Positions 7,199-16,538 of a DNA stretch of 64,000 bases are shown here, piece by piece. Each line of letters begins with the position of its first letter. Positions within the stretch are counted from its first letter, which is position 1. The notes below the pieces were generated by a model. That model was not told the DNA's origin. It was given only the letters and a program-made list of their open reading frames with translations, and made no database searches. This DNA is from Microbacterium ureisolvens. Its GTDB lineage: Bacteria > Actinomycetota > Actinomycetes > Actinomycetales > Microbacteriaceae. The stretch is from assembly GCF_019511645.1 (NCBI RefSeq), contig NZ_JAEUAX010000004.1:248001-312000 (forward strand), given 5' to 3'. Both the position numbers and the translations under genes were made by a program.

Positions 7199-8851
7199 TC
7201 ACTCCCGCGACGCGGGTGCTTCGAGCGCCGCGACGGCTTCGCGGTTGGTCGCGAAGAACGTCTGGCCCGACACGAGCCCGAGCTCTTCGAGGCGCGCTCT
7301 CGTCGGGGTCCTGACGCGGCTGAACGCCAGGCTCACTCCCTGCTGGTCGAGCCACTCTTCGAGCGATGCGAATGCCTCCGCGCCTGTCACATCGATGTCG
7401 GTCACCGCTTCCATGTCGATGACCACGTGCTTCACGGGGTCGTCGGCCCCTGTCACCGCGCGCTTCACGGCGGCGGAGAAGACGGTGCCGTTGGCGAAGA
7501 ACAGCGGCGCAGCCATCCGCACGACCACGAGGCCCGGTGCGGTCGTGGCACCTTCCGCGGCGTCCTCGAGCAGCGACTGCTTCGCGTCGTCGTCGGCGGC
7601 GAGCACGTCGATCGACGGGTTCGCCGCGCGCTTGGCGAGGTTGATGAGGGCGAGCACGAACGCCACGAGGATGCCCGGGATCGCACCGATGAACAGCGTC
7701 ACGAGGAAGCACACCGCACCGATCGCGAACTCGAAGCGATCCTGTCGCCAGAGCTCGCGGAACTCGCGGACGCCGAGCAGCGGCAGGATCGCGACGCCGA
7801 CGACGGCGCCGATGGCGGGAGACGGGATGTCGGCGAGCAGCGCGGTGCCGAAGAGCAGGAGCAGCAGAGTGCCCGCCGCCAGAACCAGCGACGGAAGCTG
7901 GGTGCGCGACCCTGCCTGGTCCATCGCTGCCGTGCGCGAGGTGGACGATCCCATCGAGAAGCTGCCTTGGGCACCGGCGGCGATGTTGCCGAGGCCGAAC
8001 GCGAGGAGGTCGCGATTGGCGCGGAACGGATAGCCGTGCTTCTCGCCATAGGACCGGGAGACGAGGAGGCCCTCAGCCGTGGTGACCAGGGTGAGCGCGA
8101 TCGCCGAGGGGATGAGCGCCCCCCACATCTGCCAGTCGATGACCGGCCACGTGAGCGTGGGCGGCCCGGCGGGAACGTCCCCCAGGACGTCGACGCCCCG
8201 CCGATCGAGGCCCGTCAGCACGACGAGCAGCGTCGACAGCACGAGCACGACGAGCGCCCACGGCACGACCTTCAGGAACCGCGCGCCGAGCAGCAGGATC
8301 GTGACCGACACGGCCGAGATCGCCAGCGACCACGCGTTGATCGTCTCGAGGTTGGACACCAGACCGAACACCTTGTCGACGAACTCGCCGCCGGAGTCGA
8401 TCTTCACGCCGAGCATCTTCGCGATCTGGCTGACCAGGATGTCGAGTGCCAGACCGCCGACGAACCCGATCAGGATCGGCTTGGAGAGGAAGTTCGCGAG
8501 GAAGCCGAGCTTGAACACCGCCATCAGCACGAACATGACGCCGCAGATGATCGCCTGCGCGAGGGCCAAAGTCGCGTAGTCCGCGCTGCCCGCGGTGGCC
8601 AGTCCCCCGATCGACGAGGCGACGAGTGCGGCGGCCGCGGCATCCGGCGACGCCACGAGCTGACGCGACGACACCACGAGCGCGTAGACGATCGTCGGCA
8701 CGATCAGCGCGTACAGGCCCGCGGTCGCCGGCAGGCCTGCGATCTGCGCGTAGCCGATGTTGAGCGGGATCGCGATCGCGAGGAGGGTGACCCCCGCGGT
8801 GAGCTCGGTGACGAGATTGCGCCTGCTCAAGCCGGCGAGGGGTCGCTGCAT
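7199..8851 (-). CDS. SulP-family anion transporter with STAS domain
   Basis: A 550-residue SLC26/SulP protein: an N-terminal LVTELTAGVTLLAIAIPLNI, 10-14 membrane helices up to about residue 400, and a C-terminal STAS domain (about 435-545) with VKHVVIDMEAVTDIDVTGAE. The family moves sulfate, bicarbonate or other anions. Bicarbonate or sulfate cannot be told apart here, but the neighbouring alkylsulfatase remnant favours sulfate. A normal ribosome-binding site (AGGAGCAGGA) precedes the ATG. Confidence 0.9.
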   Translation of the reverse strand: MQRPLAGLSRRNLVTELTAGVTLLAIAIPLNIGYAQIAGLPATAGLYALIVPTIVYALVVSSRQLVASPDAAAAALVASSIGGLATAGSADYATLALAQAIICGVMFVLMAVFKLGFLANFLSKPILIGFVGGLALDILVSQIAKMLGVKIDSGGEFVDKVFGLVSNLETINAWSLAISAVSVTILLLGARFLKVVPWALVVLVLSTLLVVLTGLDRRGVDVLGDVPAGPPTLTWPVIDWQMWGALIPSAIALTLVTTAEGLLVSRSYGEKHGYPFRANRDLLAFGLGNIAAGAQGSFSMGSSTSRTAAMDQAGSRTQLPSLVLAAGTLLLLLFGTALLADIPSPAIGAVVGVAILPLLGVREFRELWRQDRFEFAIGAVCFLVTLFIGAIPGILVAFVLALINLAKRAANPSIDVLAADDDAKQSLLEDAAEGATTAPGLVVVRMAAPLFFANGTVFSAAVKRAVTGADDPVKHVVIDMEAVTDIDVTGAEAFASLEEWLDQQGVSLAFSRVRTPTRARLEELGLVSGQTFFATNREAVAALEAPASRE

Positions 8852-8909
8852 TCCTGCTCCTGGGTACGTGGGGCCTCAGTCGACTCCACCTTGGCACGGA
8901 TGCGCGGCG

Positions 8910-9743
8910 TCAGACGGGATCGCCCGGCACGAGCGGCGGCGCGACCGCCTCGCTCGTGACCGTCGACGACCACCCGTGCTGCGCCAGCCCCGCCGTGAGA
9001 GCGGTCACCACGTCCGACGTGACGGCGAGGCCCTGCGCCGCGTCGTGCCAGAACAGCACGCGTCCGGTGATGCGCGTCGCCGACACGGCGGTGACGAGCA
9101 CGCCGGCCGCCGGATCGGCGTGCACCCCTTCCACGGCGGCAGCGGACTCGACGAGCGCCCCCACGACCTCGTCGACCGCCGTGCCGGAGCGCTCCACGCG
9201 CACCTGCACCTCGCTCCGTCTGCCGCCGTGACGGGAGTTGTTGACGAGGGTCTCGGCGAGGAGCTTGGAGTTCGGCACGTGGGCGGTGCGCCCGTCGGGT
9301 GTGGCGAACACCACTGCACGGGAGTTGAGCTCGATGACGGTGCCGGTGAGCGGCTTGCCGTCCGGTCCTTCGACGGTGATCTCCTCGCCGACCATGACGG
9401 GCTTTCGCGTGGCGATGAGCACGCTCGCGGCGAAGTTGTCGGCGACGCCTCTGAGCACGAGCGCCGCGACGACGACCAGCACGATCACCACGGCCAGCAC
9501 CGGCTGCACGTTGGCCCCGAGGAACGCGAGCGCGAGCCCGAAGCCGACCAGCAGCAGCGTGTACTGCGCGAAGCGGGCGGCGAACCGCGTCGCGGCCGGC
9601 GTCGCCGTGGGGACGTGCCGCATGAGGTCGGTCACGGTGCGCTTGGCGATGCGCGACGCGATCCACCCGGCGAGCAGGGCGACGATCGCCCACAGCACCT
9701 GCCACCACGTGATCGGCGTGCTCAGGAACTGGCTGAAATCCAC
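8910..9743 (-). CDS. Mechanosensitive ion channel (MscS family)
   Basis: About 277 residues. After an initial helix (WWQVLWAIVALLAGWIASRI) come two more membrane helices and the MscS beta domain: VLRGVADNFAASVLIATRKP (pore-helix end), VMVGEEITVEGPDGKPLTGT and VFATPDGRTAHVPNSKLLAE. It acts as an osmotic safety valve. The GTG at 9743 was chosen because TATTCT lies exactly 6 bases upstream, the leaderless pattern seen elsewhere here. Upstream codons to 9938 are in frame but not protein-like. Confidence 0.87.
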   Translation of the reverse strand: MDFSQFLSTPITWWQVLWAIVALLAGWIASRIAKRTVTDLMRHVPTATPAATRFAARFAQYTLLLVGFGLALAFLGANVQPVLAVVIVLVVVAALVLRGVADNFAASVLIATRKPVMVGEEITVEGPDGKPLTGTVIELNSRAVVFATPDGRTAHVPNSKLLAETLVNNSRHGGRRSEVQVRVERSGTAVDEVVGALVESAAAVEGVHADPAAGVLVTAVSATRITGRVLFWHDAAQGLAVTSDVVTALTAGLAQHGWSSTVTSEAVAPPLVPGDPV

Positions 9744-9749
9744 GTCGTC

Positions 9750-9755
9750 AGAATA
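9750..9755 (-). promoter_or_regulatory. -10 element of leaderless mscS promoter
   Basis: Minus-strand TATTCT, then GACGAC, then the GTG start: the -10 hexamer ends 6 bases before the start codon, so transcription would begin at or next to it. Confidence 0.5.
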
Positions 9756-10013
9756 CGAGCGGGGCGTGGCAGCCGCGCACGCCTCGCCGGGGCTCCGGCT
9801 TCGGACGAGAGCCCCGACGACGTCGGGCTCACAGCGATGATCCCCTCGGTGCCGAAGCGCCGGGGGGATCGTCAATGCGAAGGGGTTTCTGTGTTCCGGG
9901 TCCCTTTCGGTTCCTACGTTTCTGTTTTCTCTTCGCAAGATCGAATGTCCTCCTCAGGGGCCCCGTCGTCAAGAGTTCACGAAGAAGTCATCTCGACGTG
10001 AGGTTGAAGGTGA
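9756..10013. other. Non-coding region, relatively AT-rich
   Basis: Lies between the mscS promoter and the terminator of the M28 peptidase gene. The part around 9885-9960 is unusually T-rich for this genome. I see no gene, repeat or structured RNA that I can name. Confidence 0.4.
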
Positions 10014-10014
10014 G

Positions 10015-10054
10015 GGATGCTGCGCCCCGGCCGAGTCGGCGGGGCGCAGCATCC
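10015..10054 (-). terminator. Hairpin terminator after M28 peptidase gene
   Basis: Perfect 15-bp arms (GGATGCTGCGCCCCG at 10015-10029 and its complement at 10040-10054) around a 10-base loop. It begins 6 bases downstream of the peptidase stop on the minus strand. No T-run, as is usual in actinobacteria. One of several hairpins here made from an inverted GGATGC pair. Confidence 0.7.
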
Positions 10055-10059
10055 GTCGA

Positions 10060-11679
10060 TCACTGCGCGGCGCGATCCGTGAATGCGTCCATGCTCCTGC
10101 CCGCACCGTGCGACTTGCCGGGAGCACTGACGGCGTTCACTGTCGAGGTGTCGAACGCGAAGGTCATCACCGCCGCGGCGACGGCGTCCGCGTTCACGTC
10201 GAGCGCGAACGTGTTGATGTTGCCGACGAGGTCGTAGTCCTCGCGGAGCGCGTCGTAGAGCGCCGTGTCCTGGCCCGCACCCGTGAGGTTGTCGCACGGG
10301 TCGTGGTAGCACGGGTCGTACGGGGCCCCCGGAACGCCGCCGTAGAGCGCCGCCTCGGTGGCCGTCTTGGGCACCTCGGCGCCGGTGAACAGGCCGCCCG
10401 CCGGAATGCCCTCGGCGATGAAGGGCCCGTAGTCCGAGCGTCCCGAGAACTCGCTGTCCTGGGACGGCAGCCCGCGGCCGTCGTAGAACGCCTCGAACAC
10501 GTCCTCGATCTCGGCGGAGCCCTCGGGGATGAAGCCCGGCGCCGCCGTGCCGCCCGAGTTGTCACCGTCGTAGATGCCGAACATGTAGTTCGGCGACGCG
10601 ATCATGTCGAAGTTGAGGTAGAGCGCGATGTCCGCGAGCTCCTCATCCGACAGTGCGCCGACGTAGTGCTCCGAGCCGAGCAGCCCTTCCTCTTCGGCAC
10701 CCCACCACGCGAAGCGCACGGTGTTGTTCGGCTTCGTCTTACTCATCTGGATCGCCGTCTCCAGCAGCGACGCGCTTCCCGAGCCGTTGTCGTTGATGCC
10801 CGCGCCGTCCTGCACGCTGTCGAGGTGCGCACCGGCCATCACGGTGTTGTCGTCGTTGCCGGTCGCCGTCTCGGCGAGCACGTTCCAGACGGGGCGCTGC
10901 TCGCTGTCGTAGTCGACGGTGACAGTGACGGTGGCGCCGGGCGTGGATGCGAGGTTCTCGCCGACAGCCGACGTGACCGCCACGACGGGGATCGTGAGCC
11001 CCGTCGCATCGCCGATCATTCGGATGAGTCCCGTGCGGTCGGCGACGCCGGGGCTCGCGGGCTGCCCCTCGTTCATGATGATCGCCGCCGACGCCCCTGC
11101 CGCCTGTGCGTTGAGGGCCTTGACCGCGAAGCCGCACGAACCGCGCTGAAGCAGGGCGACAGCGCCGACAGGGAAGCCGGCGAAGTCCGCGGGCTCACAG
11201 CCGCTCGTGTTGCTGTTCGGCGGAAGCGCGGCCGCGGGGATCACCAGCCCGACCGGGGTGAGAGAGCCCGTCGCCGTGCCTTCGGGCGAGCCGCTGTCGA
11301 ACTCGTTGCGCAGGAAGTCCGTGCCGTTGACGAATGTCGTCGGCTGCGGCGAGACCCGGATGAGCTCACTGTTGTCGTCGACATACGGGAACATGAACTC
11401 CTGCACGGTGGGCGTGTACCCGGCCGCGGTGAGCTGGCCGACGACGTAGTCGACCGAGGCCCGGTAGCCGGGCCGGCCCGCAGCCCGGTCGCCGTACTGG
11501 TCCGCGATGTCCTGCAGCGCCTCGAGGTGTGACATCACCCCCTCGAGCGTCACGGCCTTCTCGATCTTCTGCACCGAGTTGTTGTTCGGCGCCGCGTATG
11601 CGGGTCCGGTCAGTGCGACGGTGGACGTCAGGGCGACCGCGGTGGCGATGGCCCAGGCGCGCCTGGTTCTCATGGGCAT
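10060..11679 (-). CDS. Secreted M28-family aminopeptidase with PA domain
   Basis: A 539-residue exported zinc aminopeptidase. The signal peptide runs to about residue 30 (RTRRAWAIATAVALTSTVAL ... AYA). A protease-associated domain (about 135-245) contains GAVALLQRGSCGFAVKALNA. The catalytic core shows GAHLDSV (Zn His), GINDNGSGSAS (bridging Asp), WWGAEEEGLLGSEHY (Glu pair), LNFDMIASPN and a late zinc His in CYHDPCDN. Bacterial relatives remove N-terminal hydrophobic residues from extracellular peptides. The ATG at 11679 has GGAGAGG upstream. Probably feeds peptide uptake, as by the oligopeptide ABC system at 24-29 kb. Confidence 0.92.
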   Translation of the reverse strand: MPMRTRRAWAIATAVALTSTVALTGPAYAAPNNNSVQKIEKAVTLEGVMSHLEALQDIADQYGDRAAGRPGYRASVDYVVGQLTAAGYTPTVQEFMFPYVDDNSELIRVSPQPTTFVNGTDFLRNEFDSGSPEGTATGSLTPVGLVIPAAALPPNSNTSGCEPADFAGFPVGAVALLQRGSCGFAVKALNAQAAGASAAIIMNEGQPASPGVADRTGLIRMIGDATGLTIPVVAVTSAVGENLASTPGATVTVTVDYDSEQRPVWNVLAETATGNDDNTVMAGAHLDSVQDGAGINDNGSGSASLLETAIQMSKTKPNNTVRFAWWGAEEEGLLGSEHYVGALSDEELADIALYLNFDMIASPNYMFGIYDGDNSGGTAAPGFIPEGSAEIEDVFEAFYDGRGLPSQDSEFSGRSDYGPFIAEGIPAGGLFTGAEVPKTATEAALYGGVPGAPYDPCYHDPCDNLTGAGQDTALYDALREDYDLVGNINTFALDVNADAVAAAVMTFAFDTSTVNAVSAPGKSHGAGRSMDAFTDRAAQ

Positions 11680-11809
11680 GGTCGTGCCTCTCCGCCGGCA
11701 ACCCCTCTGTCGCCGGCCTCCTGCGGGGATGCTCACACACGCCGGCTACGCGTTCCAGACCGTGACCCGGCTTTTTCATCGAGCTCTCATCTTCGGTGGA
11801 GGACGGAGC

Positions 11810-11849
11810 GGATGCTGCCACCCTGCGACTGCGCCGGGTGGCGGCATCC
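11810..11849 (-). terminator. Hairpin terminator after SMR gene
   Basis: GGATGCTGCCACCC (11810-11823) pairs with 11836-11849, with one wobble. It is just past the stop of the SMR exporter on the minus strand and again uses an inverted GGATGC/GCATCC pair. Confidence 0.6.
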
Positions 11850-11860
11850 ATCCTCCGAGG

Positions 11861-12181
11861 TCACTCGTGGCCGACGAGCTTCAGGCAGACGACGCAGCCG
11901 ACGAGGCCGAGGATGAGGAGCACCTTGATCAGCGAGAACGCCTCGTCGCCGGTGGTCATCGCGTAGGCGACGGTCAGAGATGCACCGATGCCGACCCACA
12001 CCGCGTACGCGGTGCCGGTGGAGATGTCGCGCATCGCCCAGGCGAGTCCGCCCATGCTGGCGACGAGCGCGACCCCGAAGATCACCGACGGCCAGAGCTT
12101 CGTGAAGCCCTCGGTCTTGCCGAGAGCCGTGGCCCAGACGGCCTCGAGGATGCCGGAAACGATGAGGATGACCCACGACAT
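11861..12181 (-). CDS. SMR-family exporter (SugE/Gdx type)
   Basis: A 106-residue four-helix small multidrug resistance protein. The N-terminus MSWVILIVSGILEAVWATAL has the essential Glu13 and the Trp16-Ala pattern typical of SugE/Gdx proteins. GTAYAVWVGIGASLTV in helix 3 fits too. Gdx members export guanidinium with protons; EmrE-like members export quaternary cations. The IVSGILEAVWATALG pattern favours the Gdx side. An AGGAG ribosome-binding site precedes the ATG. I could not make a convincing guanidine riboswitch in the ~100-base leader. Confidence 0.87.
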   Translation of the reverse strand: MSWVILIVSGILEAVWATALGKTEGFTKLWPSVIFGVALVASMGGLAWAMRDISTGTAYAVWVGIGASLTVAYAMTTGDEAFSLIKVLLILGLVGCVVCLKLVGHE

Positions 12182-12310
12182 GACTGTGCTCCTGGCCAGT
12201 CTTGTCGCGTACCGGGTACTGATCCGTCGTCCGGGGATCCGGTCGGGGATCCGCTGCCCACCCTAGCCGCTCTCCCTGGGCACGCGCTGGGCACACCCCG
12301 GCAGCGGAAG

Positions 12311-13255
12311 TCAGACCAGGAAGAGCCCGTCGAGCATGCCCGGATTGTGCGCGTGGACGAGCACGAGGAAGACCACGGCGTCGAAGAGCAGGTGCACCGT
12401 GACGACGTAGGCGAGCGAGCGCGTCTTCATGAAGATGAAGCCCTGCAGAAGCGCGAACGGGATGGTGAGCAGCGGCCCCCAGGCCTGATAGCCGAGCTCC
12501 CACAGGAAGGACACGAACACGACGGCTTGCAGGAGGTTCGCCTGCCAGAACGGGAAGTGCCGCCGCAGCAGGGCGAAGCACGTGCAGATGAAGAACAGCT
12601 CGTCCCAGATCCCGACGGCACCGACCCCGACGAACAGGCGCGCGATGAGCTCTGGGGTGTCGACGACCGGCCAGTTGAGATAGACGCCCGAGGTGATGAA
12701 GTAGAAGGGCAGGATCAGCCAGCCGAGCAGCAGCACGGCGATGAGCCAGGTCCACTGGAAGCGCGTCCACCGGCCGCCGCCGCGCCACGGAAAGCGGATC
12801 GCCCGGTCGCGGTACGCCCAGCGCGAGATCACGTAGGGCACGGCGACGGCACCGCCGAGCGCGATCGCGAACCGCAGGATCGCGAGGTTGTCGAGCTCGG
12901 CCTTGAGCGGGATCGCGCTCACGATGAGCAGGCCCACGGCGATCAGCGAGAGGTCGCGCACGAGTGAGGGAGGACGGATGCCGGCTGCCGCGGCGAGACC
13001 GCGCGACAGCGCCGGGTCCTGCGCCGCTTGCGTGCTGTCGTGCGCTCTGGCGGCGGCCGAACGCCGCGCGGCAGCATCCGTCCGCTCCGTCAGCAGCGCG
13101 ACCGCAAGGCCCGCCGCCAGCAGCACCCACCCGAGCCACGGCACCCGCACCACGAAGAACGCCGGGGCGGCGAGGCAGACGAGCAGGGCGGGAGCCAGGC
13201 CCCACGACCACGTGCGGACGGCCGGCGCGGGCGGGGCGTCGGGATGTGCGGGCAT
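12311..13255 (-). CDS. CPBP-like intramembrane protease family protein
   Basis: A 314-residue protein with about eight membrane helices. The last part resembles the CPBP/Abi domain: GVGAVGIWDELFFICTCFAL (in place of EExxxR), FVSFLWELGYQ and VTVHLLFDAVVF (HxxxD motif). The first motif has DE instead of EE and lacks the Arg, so catalytic activity is uncertain. Related proteins are CAAX-type prenyl proteases or self-immunity proteins. Stand-alone gene, transcribed with the adjacent MFS gene upstream. Confidence 0.7.
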   Translation of the reverse strand: MPAHPDAPPAPAVRTWSWGLAPALLVCLAAPAFFVVRVPWLGWVLLAAGLAVALLTERTDAAARRSAAARAHDSTQAAQDPALSRGLAAAAGIRPPSLVRDLSLIAVGLLIVSAIPLKAELDNLAILRFAIALGGAVAVPYVISRWAYRDRAIRFPWRGGGRWTRFQWTWLIAVLLLGWLILPFYFITSGVYLNWPVVDTPELIARLFVGVGAVGIWDELFFICTCFALLRRHFPFWQANLLQAVVFVSFLWELGYQAWGPLLTIPFALLQGFIFMKTRSLAYVVTVHLLFDAVVFLVLVHAHNPGMLDGLFLV

Positions 13256-13285
13256 GCGCGGCGGCTCCGGTCGGCTCGGATGGGG

Positions 13286-14662
13286 TCAGTGGTCGAGCGG
13301 GTGGTCGATCTCATCCTTGGACATGCGCGCGACGACGTACGCGAGCGCGCCGAGGATCAGCGGGATCACCCCCGCCGCGAGGAAGATGGCCTCGATCGGC
13401 ACGACCTCGGCGAGGGGCCCGGCGAGCGCCATGGACAGCGGCATGAGTGCCAGCGAGACGAAGAAGTCCAGACTCGAGATGCGCCCGAGCATGTGCCGGG
13501 GGACGCGGCGCTGGAGGAGCGTGCCCCAGATCACGTTGCCGTAGCTGAAGCCGAAGCCGACCAGGAACAGGCACAGCGCCATCAGCCAGTACTGGCGCGT
13601 GACGCCGACCACGGCGAAGGGGAGCGTGCTCACGCCCCACACGCCCATCATGACCGTCAGGTACCGGCGCGGCAGCTTCATCGACGACACCACGATGGAG
13701 CCGAGCACCCCTCCGATGCCGTAGATCGCAAGGAGGAAGCCGAACAGACGCGGATCCTCGCCGATGCGATCCCGCGTGACGAATGGCAGCAGCACCTCCT
13801 CGGGGCCGACGAACACGAGCACCCACCCGGTCGCGAACAGAAGGGTCCACAGCAGCCACGGCGTGCGGACGGTGAACCCCACGGCCTCGCGCAGGTCGTG
13901 GAGCACGCCGCGCACTCCGTCGGGCGCCTCGTGCTGCTCCCCCGCCGCGGCGGGCGGCTCGGGGCGCACGAACAGCAGCAGCACGAACGCCAGTGCGTGG
14001 GCGGCCACCACTGCCCACGCGGCGTGCGCGGGCGCGAGCACCGCCGCGACGATGACGCCGGCCGCTGCGGGGCCGGCAGCCTGCTGCAGCGCGGGTCGGA
14101 TGGCCCCCTCCAGGCCGTTGGCGGCGAGCAGCTGCGCGGGCGGCAGGATGCGGGGCAGGATCGCGCTGTACGCGGGGAAGAAGAAGCCCGCGCCGGCGCC
14201 CATCACGAAAGCCACGACCGCGAGGTGCGGGATCGTCACCGCGCCGAACACGCCCGCCACAGCCACCGACGTGATGGCGAGCAGGTTCACGAGCTCCACG
14301 ATGCGCAGCAGCAGCCGGCGCGGCACGCGGTCGGCCGCGATGCCGCCCGGGATCGCACACACGAGGAGCCCCACGGCGTTCGCCGCCGCCACGGCGGAGA
14401 GCTCGACCGGTCCGCCGCCCGCACCGATGACCGTGTAGACCATGACGACCGCCCACATGCCGGCGCCGAAGATCGACAGCACCACGGCGCCGAACAGCAT
14501 CCGGAAGTCGCGGTGGCCGAGGGGCTTGACGAACCGCCAGGGGTCGCGGCTCGACCGGGGCACCGTGCCGGGCGCGGGCTCCGTCTCCGGCTCGCGCGCC
14601 GCGTCGGGCGTGGGTCCCGGCAGCGGGACCGGGCCGGTGGCGGGTCCGGTGGATCCGCTCAT
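13286..14662 (-). CDS. MFS transporter (DHA3/EntS-like)
   Basis: A 458-residue, 12-helix major facilitator protein. A ~40-residue Pro-rich cytoplasmic N-terminus precedes LGHRDFRMLFGAVVLSIFGA, and the helix 2-3 loop contains GGIAADRVPRRLLLRIVEL, the family signature. The second-half loop has SMKLPRRYLTVMMG. This pattern resembles EntS/macrolide-efflux-type exporters, but the substrate cannot be predicted. Its ATG overlaps the trmB stop by 4 bp, so it is expressed with trmB. Confidence 0.82.
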   Translation of the reverse strand: MSGSTGPATGPVPLPGPTPDAAREPETEPAPGTVPRSSRDPWRFVKPLGHRDFRMLFGAVVLSIFGAGMWAVVMVYTVIGAGGGPVELSAVAAANAVGLLVCAIPGGIAADRVPRRLLLRIVELVNLLAITSVAVAGVFGAVTIPHLAVVAFVMGAGAGFFFPAYSAILPRILPPAQLLAANGLEGAIRPALQQAAGPAAAGVIVAAVLAPAHAAWAVVAAHALAFVLLLFVRPEPPAAAGEQHEAPDGVRGVLHDLREAVGFTVRTPWLLWTLLFATGWVLVFVGPEEVLLPFVTRDRIGEDPRLFGFLLAIYGIGGVLGSIVVSSMKLPRRYLTVMMGVWGVSTLPFAVVGVTRQYWLMALCLFLVGFGFSYGNVIWGTLLQRRVPRHMLGRISSLDFFVSLALMPLSMALAGPLAEVVPIEAIFLAAGVIPLILGALAYVVARMSKDEIDHPLDH

Positions 14663-15405
14663 GACCTCGCGACGCGGCGGTACGACAGATCTCGGATGTC
14701 GCGTCCCACGCGAGCGCCCTTGCGCTCGAACGCGGTCAGCACTCGGCCGTCGAAGCGCGGCGCCCACTCCCCCTCGAACGTCGCCTCGAAGTCCGGCGCG
14801 GCCGCCATGACGTCGCGCATCTGCAGCGCGTAGTCCTCCCAGTCGGTCGCGAGCCGCAGCATCCCGCCGTCCTTCAGCACGCCCGCGGCGATCGCAGCGA
14901 AGCCCTCCGCGACCAGGCGCCGCTTCGTGTGCTTCTTCTTGTGCCACGGGTCGGGGAAGAAGATCCAGAGCTCGTCGACGGATGCTGCGGGCAGCAGGTG
15001 CTGCAGCACCTCGGGAGCGTTCGCCTCGACGAGGCGGAGGTTGCGTGCCCCCGCCCGGTCGGCATCGAGCATGGTGCGGGCGAGTCCGGCCCGGAACACC
15101 TCGATCGCGAGGAAGTCCGCGTCGGGGCGGGAAGTCGCGGCATGCACGATCGCATGCCCCTGACCGGAGCCGATCTCCACGACGAGCGCAGCGTCGCGCC
15201 CCCACACCGCCCTGGGATCGATCGCCGAGTCCGGCAGGATGCTGGTGGCCGCGCGGTCCCGCGGCACCTCGATCACGTAGCGCGGCGCGAGCACGCTCCA
15301 CGCGCGCTCCTGGGCGTCGGACATGCGTCCGCTGCGCCGCACGAACGACACGGGCCTCTCGCGGAAGGTGCGGGGCTCGGGCGCAGGCGTGGCAGCGTTC
15401 GTCAC
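14659..15405 (-). CDS. trmB: tRNA (guanine-N7)-methyltransferase TrmB
   Basis: A 248-residue SAM-dependent enzyme that makes m7G46 in tRNA. The motifs are clear: VVEIGSGQGHAIVHAATSRP (SAM-binding loop), FLAIEVFRAGLARTM, LWIFFPDPWHKKKHTKRR (the hallmark PDPW segment), LRLATDWEDYALQM and TAFERKG near the C-terminus. The GTG at 15405 follows TAGCCT by 6 bases. The GGAGGG between them is too close to act as a normal ribosome-binding site, so leaderless expression is likely. Followed by an MFS gene with a 4-bp overlap. Confidence 0.95.
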   Translation of the reverse strand: MTNAATPAPEPRTFRERPVSFVRRSGRMSDAQERAWSVLAPRYVIEVPRDRAATSILPDSAIDPRAVWGRDAALVVEIGSGQGHAIVHAATSRPDADFLAIEVFRAGLARTMLDADRAGARNLRLVEANAPEVLQHLLPAASVDELWIFFPDPWHKKKHTKRRLVAEGFAAIAAGVLKDGGMLRLATDWEDYALQMRDVMAAAPDFEATFEGEWAPRFDGRVLTAFERKGARVGRDIRDLSYRRVARS

Positions 15406-15411
15406 CCCTCC

Positions 15412-15417
15412 AGGCTA
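15412..15417 (-). promoter_or_regulatory. -10 element of trmB promoter
   Basis: Minus-strand TAGCCT, then GGAGGG, then GTG start. Six-base spacing fits a leaderless transcript. Confidence 0.5.
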
Positions 15418-15441
15418 CCCAGGGCCGGGGACGCCGACGGG

Positions 15442-16284
15442 TTACTGCGGGACGGTGACGAAGTCGATGAGCTCCTCGACGCGCCCGAGGAACGCGGGCT
15501 CGAGGTCGCGATAGGACTTCACCGACGAGAGGATGCGCTGCCAGGCACGGGCGATGTCGGCCTGGTCGCGCGCGGGCCAGCCGAGCGCCCGGCACACGCC
15601 CACCTTGAACTCGATGCCACGCGGCACCTCGGGCCAGCGCTCGATGCCCACGGCGCGGGGCGTGACGCACTGCCACACGTCGATCCAGGGATGGCCGACG
15701 ATGAGCACATGCGTGCCGTGGCGGCCTCGGGCGATCGCGTCGGCGATGCGCGACTCCTTCGAGCCGGGTACGAGGTGGTCCACGAGCACGCCGTAGCGGC
15801 GGTCGGCCGAGGGCGGCTCCTCGTCGAGCGCGGCGTCGAGAAGATCGATGCCCTGCAGGTACTCGACGACGACGCCCTCCTCGCGGAGGTCGTCGCCCCA
15901 CACCTTCTCGACGAGCTCGGCGTCGTGCCGGCCCTCCACCAGGATGCGGCTCGCCCGCGCGACGCGCGCACGCGAATCGGCCGTCGCGAACGAGCCGGAA
16001 GCCGTGCGCTTCGGACCGGTGGGCGCCGCGGCCGGTGCCGGTGGGCCGAGCACCACGTCCTTGCCGTCGATGAGGAATCCCGCGCCGAGCGGGAACAGGC
16101 GCCGGCGGCCGAGGCGGTCCTCGAGCTCGACCATGCCGCCGGACGCACCGACGACGGCGCCGCAGAAGCCGTCGTCGGCCACCTCGACGACGAGGTCGCG
16201 GGATGCCGCGACCCGCGGGAGCTCCCGCACCCCGTGGCCCTTCCAGCCCGTGGCCAGCACATCGGCGCCGTAGCGATCGTCCAT
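15442..16284 (-). CDS. DUF3097 family protein
   Basis: A 280-residue protein that I recognise as DUF3097, conserved in actinobacteria. Visible segments: MDDRYGADVLATGWKGHG at the start, VELEDRLGRRRLFPLGAGFL, then RILVEGRHDAELVEKVWGDD and GVLVDHLVPGSKESRIADAI, followed by HVLIVGHPWIDVWQC. The VEGRHDAELVEK and VDHLVPGSKE parts look like a Toprim-type acidic metal site, so a nucleotidyl-transfer or nuclease role is possible but unproven. A strong ribosome-binding site (GGAGGAGG) decides the ATG at 16284. Confidence 0.85.
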   Translation of the reverse strand: MDDRYGADVLATGWKGHGVRELPRVAASRDLVVEVADDGFCGAVVGASGGMVELEDRLGRRRLFPLGAGFLIDGKDVVLGPPAPAAAPTGPKRTASGSFATADSRARVARASRILVEGRHDAELVEKVWGDDLREEGVVVEYLQGIDLLDAALDEEPPSADRRYGVLVDHLVPGSKESRIADAIARGRHGTHVLIVGHPWIDVWQCVTPRAVGIERWPEVPRGIEFKVGVCRALGWPARDQADIARAWQRILSSVKSYRDLEPAFLGRVEELIDFVTVPQ

Positions 16285-16538
16285 GGTCCTCCTCCGGATC
16301 GGCCAGGCTACCCGCCCGCCCGCGTCCGGCCGGGCAGCGACCCGCATCTCACCGGGCCCAGCGCCTGCGGCCGCAGCATCCGTCCTCCGTCCTCACTGCC
16401 GAGGGGGGACGCGCAATCGACGCCGGACGTACGTTCTCGGCGAACACACATGCGGCGACGGGGCCGTGGGCTATCGTCGTATCCCCGCGGCTGAATAGAC
16501 TCGCGGCAGGGGGAACCCGAGTCCCAGAGGGGGGATCG

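Noticed and set aside
12182..12310. Guanidine-I riboswitch before the SMR gene
   Set aside because: CTAGGGT is present, but the conserved downstream helices and ACGG-type elements are not; TAGGGT is more simply a -10 hexamer.
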